NCBI GenBank assembly: GCA_001701065.1
Contig: DAAL01000142.1
Span: 1-7,862 of the forward strand
Direction: 5' to 3'
From: Bacteroidales bacterium GP4
Lineage (GTDB): Bacteria > Bacteroidota > Bacteroidia > Bacteroidales > Muribaculaceae
Length of the DNA stretch: 7,862 nt
The translations under genes were made by a program, and so were the position numbers. Position 1 is the first letter of the stretch; every line of letters begins with the position of its first letter. Shown here in pieces: positions 5,696 through 7,862 of the stretch. The notes beneath the pieces are model-generated. The model made no database searches. It saw only the letters and a program-made list of their open reading frames with translations, and was not told the origin of the DNA.

Positions 5696-5727
5696 TTTGG
5701 CGGTTTAGGGAAATATTCGTAACTTTG
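5696..5727 (+). promoter_or_regulatory. Bacteroidota-type promoter before the small transcript
   Basis: TTTG (5696-5699), a 20-base spacer and TAACTTTG (5720-5727) make an exact fit to the Bacteroidota consensus. The 12 bases TTCGTAACTTTG at 5716-5727 are identical to those at the toxin promoter (2235-2246). Transcription would start near 5732. Confidence 0.65.
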
Positions 5728-5738
5728 TACAGTTGGAT

Positions 5739-5819
5739 ATGGAAATCCACGGAAGAACATTGATTTTGAGACGTGATATCTACGTGAGTAGTAAAAATAG
5801 ATTAAGCGTAAGTCTCTGA
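5739..5819 (+). CDS. Possible small ORF or truncated gene start (26 codons)
   Basis: ATG at 5739 lies 11 bases after the -7 box of a consensus promoter and opens 26 codons starting MEIHGRTLILRRD, rich in Arg and Leu, ending at TGA 5817-5819. No family is recognised. Position just behind a promoter is the only support. A second open frame without ATG runs from 5801 to the integrase start, so a frameshifted or interrupted older gene is also possible. Confidence 0.22.
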   Translation: MEIHGRTLILRRDIYVSSKNRLSVSL

Positions 5820-5884
5820 TAATCATTGTTAAGGCGTTAAGAAATACCGACTCCACGCGGATCACCAGTAAAACGCTGAAAATC

Positions 5885-5916
5885 AAGCAGTTAGATATTT
5901 ATCTAACTGCTTTTTT
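5885..5916 (+). terminator. Rho-independent terminator
   Basis: AAGCAGTTAGAT (5885-5896) and ATCTAACTGCTT (5901-5912) form a perfect 12-bp stem around the loop ATTT, followed by a T run to 5916. It would end the small transcript and any readthrough from the Fic gene, insulating the integrase. Confidence 0.85.
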
Positions 5917-5920
5917 CTTT

Positions 5921-5967
5921 GTAAAACACCGTGGTTTTACCTTGAAAGTTAAACCGAGAGTTAAACC
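5921..5967. repeat. Inverted and tandem repeats upstream of the integrase (candidate att/arm or operator sites)
   Basis: GTAAAAC (5921-5927) and GTTTTAC (5934-5940) form an inverted repeat with a six-base spacer. GTTAAACC follows twice in direct orientation at 5948-5955 and 5960-5967, a 12-base period. Their place within 60 bases of the integrase start suggests recombinase binding or autoregulation; which one cannot be told from sequence. Confidence 0.45.
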
Positions 5968-5976
5968 AAAACTTTC

Positions 5977-7185
5977 ATGAGTGAAACAGTTAAAGTGGTG
6001 TGCTACAAGTCAAAGACTTTAAGTGATGGCACCCATCCACTAATGGTACGAGTCTGCAAGGATGGAAAGAAGAAGTACCAAAGCCTTGGCATCTCAATGC
6101 TCTCTGCACATTGGGATTTCAAAAAGAATGAGCCAAATAGCTTATGTCCGAACAGGGATGAAATAAGACTGCTGATACAGCAGAAATTATTTGAACTTCA
6201 GAAGACTATTCTAAACAAAAGAATAGAAGGGAAAAACTATACTGCGTCCTCATTACTTCATTGTAAATCTCATACCTTTAGTCTGCATAATAGCGTTAAG
6301 GGATGTTTCAATTATTATGTGAGTTTCCTGAGAGCACAAGGCAGAGTAAGATATGCCGGAATGTATGAGGTAAGCCTTAATTCTTTTATCAAGTATGCAA
6401 GTAGCCTTGATATTCCATTTGATGATATTGATGTGACTTGGTTAAAGAAGTATGAGAATTGGATGCTAAAACAAGGCTTGGCAGTCAATACCATTGGCAC
6501 AAGAGTCAGGCATCTCAGAGCTGTGTTTAATATGGCTATAGAACATCATATTATAGACAAGGAGTGCTATCCTTTCCACTCCTATAAAGTATCTAAGATG
6601 TCTCAGTCTCCACCCAAGAGGGCTATGAGTAAGGCTGATATTCAAAAAGTGATTGAGTACCGAGGCAAGACAGATATGGAGAGACTTGCTATAGCATTGT
6701 TTACCTTTTCCTACTTCACTGCTGGCATCAACTTTATAGACATGGCTATGTTGAAGCATGAGAATATAGTAGATGGCAAACTCTACTATACAAGAGCCAA
6801 GACAAAGAAACAGATAGTAATACCTCTTCAAGAAAAGGCATTGGAAATAATTTCCAATTATTCTGTAAGCTCTGCAAGTAGTTCATATATATTTCCTGTA
6901 TTCTCTGAACTCCATAAGACAGAAGTTCAGAAAGCCAATCGACTGCATAAGGTTCTTGCCAAGATAAACAAAGCCTTGAAGCATATAGGAGAAGATTTAG
7001 GCTTACCTATAAAGCTGACAACCTATGTGGCAAGGCATTCCTTTGCTACAGTCTTGAAAAGAGCAGGAGTATCAACCTCAATAATATCCGAATCCTTAGG
7101 ACATAGTTCCGAGAAAATCACTCAGACTTATCTGGATAGCTTTGAAAACAGCCAACTAAATGATGCATTCTCTAATTTATGCTAA
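5977..7185 (+). CDS. Tyrosine recombinase / site-specific integrase
   Basis: A 402-residue integrase of the Bacteroidota mobile-element type, which cuts and joins DNA at att sites through a 3'-phosphotyrosine. Domain order: an N-terminal arm-binding domain (about 5-90), a SAM-like core-binding domain (about 105-195) and the catalytic domain (about 215-400). In the catalytic domain I see TYVARHSFAT with R353 and H354, LGH with H376, and the nucleophile Y385 in ITQTYLD. The beta-hairpin lysine is probably K275 or K277 (YTRAKTKK). The usual first catalytic arginine, in the GxR motif, is replaced: TAGINFID at 248-255 has Asn. IntDOT of CTnDOT is also known to lack this arginine. The His of the HxxR box is Tyr (Y350), which I recall as common in this phylum. 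Full family length, so probably active. It is AT-rich with AGA/ATA/TTA codons, unlike the Fic gene before it. Confidence 0.93.
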   Translation: MSETVKVVCYKSKTLSDGTHPLMVRVCKDGKKKYQSLGISMLSAHWDFKKNEPNSLCPNRDEIRLLIQQKLFELQKTILNKRIEGKNYTASSLLHCKSHTFSLHNSVKGCFNYYVSFLRAQGRVRYAGMYEVSLNSFIKYASSLDIPFDDIDVTWLKKYENWMLKQGLAVNTIGTRVRHLRAVFNMAIEHHIIDKECYPFHSYKVSKMSQSPPKRAMSKADIQKVIEYRGKTDMERLAIALFTFSYFTAGINFIDMAMLKHENIVDGKLYYTRAKTKKQIVIPLQEKALEIISNYSVSSASSSYIFPVFSELHKTEVQKANRLHKVLAKINKALKHIGEDLGLPIKLTTYVARHSFATVLKRAGVSTSIISESLGHSSEKITQTYLDSFENSQLNDAFSNLC

Positions 7186-7233
7186 AAAAGTATGCACTTC
7201 TCATGTTATTTATAGGGAAAGTGCATACTTTTT
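7185..7233. terminator. Bidirectional terminator-like hairpin after the integrase
   Basis: AAAAAGTATGCACTT (7185-7199) and AAGTGCATACTTTTT (7219-7233) are perfect 15-base complements around a 19-base loop. The A-rich left arm and T-rich right arm suit termination from either side. It begins at the last base of the integrase stop codon. Confidence 0.75.
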
Positions 7234-7263
7234 ATTACTTTTACATTCTTAAATTGCAACATA

Positions 7264-7854
7264 ATGGAAGATATTGACATAGATATATTAGACAATCGGA
7301 ATGAGTATTCAGATGAATGTTCAGAAATTCTATTTGGCACAGCTTTTGAATGGGATGAGGCTTTAGAAACTGTAGAAAGAGTTATTGGAATACAGTGGAT
7401 AAATGACGCAAGAATTAAACGTATTGAAAAACTGAAATCGAAGGTAGATATTAATCTTCAAACAAAACGAATTGAAAAAATTCATTTTACAATGCCTAGC
7501 GATGATGACAAATTAAGTAGCGTTTTTGAAGGCATTCCCTATGGAATCATAAAAAAGAACCGTACAGGTGTAGGAGCAACAACACTGGAACTTAGATCCA
7601 ATAGAAACAGTATCGTTGTTGTGCCTACAAGAGCATTGGCTTATGGAAAGGCATTAGGTAGCAAGATTGGTAATACAAATAAATATCGTGTCCTTTATGT
7701 CGGAGGATATATCACAGATTTTAATCCACCGTCAATTGAACAATATCTTGACGACAATGAGATCACACCCAAAAAGTTCATTGTTGTTATTGATAGCCTA
7801 AAAAAACTAATAGAAACAATTGGTTATGATAATCTGTATAATACTCCCGCATAA
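7264..7854 (+). CDS. P-loop ATPase-like protein, N-terminal part only
   Basis: A 196-residue frame that I assign loosely to a superfamily 2-like P-loop ATPase of Bacteroidales mobile elements. KNRTGVGATTLEL (98-110) occupies the Walker A position but has Ala where the usual Lys stands (GVGATT rather than GxGKT). It is followed by SIVVVPTRALAYGK (116-129), like the motif Ia region of helicases, and FIVVIDSLKKLIE (172-184). A Walker B DExD segment, expected soon after, is absent because TAA at 7852-7854 ends the frame in NTPA. Residues 1-80 are acidic and charged without clear similarity. The start is ATG 7264, behind a weak TAAATTGC -7-like box. Either the gene is broken here, or the true protein resumes in another frame beyond the window. 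Its AT-rich composition matches the integrase. Confidence 0.5.
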   Translation: MEDIDIDILDNRNEYSDECSEILFGTAFEWDEALETVERVIGIQWINDARIKRIEKLKSKVDINLQTKRIEKIHFTMPSDDDKLSSVFEGIPYGIIKKNRTGVGATTLELRSNRNSIVVVPTRALAYGKALGSKIGNTNKYRVLYVGGYITDFNPPSIEQYLDDNEITPKKFIVVIDSLKKLIETIGYDNLYNTPA

Positions 7855-7862
7855 TCGAACCG

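Larger units (their letters stand above)
5733..5916 (+). ncRNA. Candidate small transcript (about 185 nt) with its own promoter and terminator
   Basis: A consensus promoter lies immediately before and a 12-bp-stem terminator closes the unit, so a discrete transcript is expected. Short hairpin-forming pieces are present (GGAT/ATCC near 5734-5748 and ACGT/ACGT near 5771-5784). I do not recognise an RNA family. It could be a small RNA, an mRNA for the 26-codon ORF at 5739-5819, or the remnant of a gene cut by element insertion upstream of the integrase. The stretch 5570-5695 holds nothing I can identify. Confidence 0.35.

Noticed and set aside
5836..5860. tRNA-like 3' end ending in CACCA upstream of the integrase
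   Set aside because: No matching acceptor strand, T-loop or anticodon arm is found upstream, so it is not a tRNA gene or a clear tRNA att site.
5572..5886. 104-codon minus-strand ORF opposite the small transcript
   Set aside because: No minus-strand promoter, no family similarity, low-complexity composition, and it overlaps a convincing plus-strand promoter.
1..7862. CRISPR array
   Set aside because: No set of regularly spaced direct repeats with unique spacers; the AATCG boxes at 4003-4082 are too few and unevenly spaced.

Overview
The window looks like a mobile accessory region from a Bacteroidales (Bacteroidota) genome. Three things point there: PcfK/PcfJ-like genes of the type carried on Bacteroidales conjugative elements; an integrase with the arm-binding/SAM-like/catalytic layout common in that phylum; and promoters matching the Bacteroidota form TTTG-N19-21-TAnnTTTG, with start codons that lack Shine-Dalgarno sites. 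No species can be named from the sequence.

Left part (1-1640, minus strand): a leftward gene group encodes a small two-helix membrane protein, a PcfK-like protein and a PcfJ-like protein. The PcfJ-like gene loses family similarity abruptly near position 160, where a probable element junction or deletion removes its C-terminal part. Beyond it, the window edge carries a tandem GGGTAAC repeat that resembles the upstream region of a second, leftward-reading integrase outside the window.

Middle non-coding block (about 1640-2215): no credible gene, but three nested imperfect inverted repeats plus small hairpins cover roughly 480 nt. This is the strongest unexplained signal here. I read it as a candidate large structured RNA, more likely on the plus strand; a folded single-stranded DNA site such as a transfer origin is the main alternative.

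Accessory cassette (2215-5569, plus strand): a Bacteroidota promoter sits directly on the start codon of an MqsR-like toxin. It is followed by an overlapping antitoxin with an MqsA-type HTH and a SocA/Panacea domain, then a 140-residue protein of unknown function. After a promoter region with repeated AATCG-type boxes comes an AbiEi-like winged-helix protein fused to a Fic domain with an intact active site and its own inhibitory motif. Together these look like a toxin-antitoxin or defence/stabilisation island carried by the element.

Right part (5570-7862): a short transcription unit with promoter and strong terminator, holding a possible 26-codon ORF or small RNA, precedes a tyrosine recombinase flanked by repeats. 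After the integrase and a second hairpin comes a P-loop ATPase-like ORF that stops early, just before the window ends. From the integrase onward the DNA is visibly more AT-rich and uses AGA/ATA/TTA codons more, suggesting a different origin from the toxin-antitoxin/Fic cassette. The window therefore appears to be a patchwork of at least two mobile segments.
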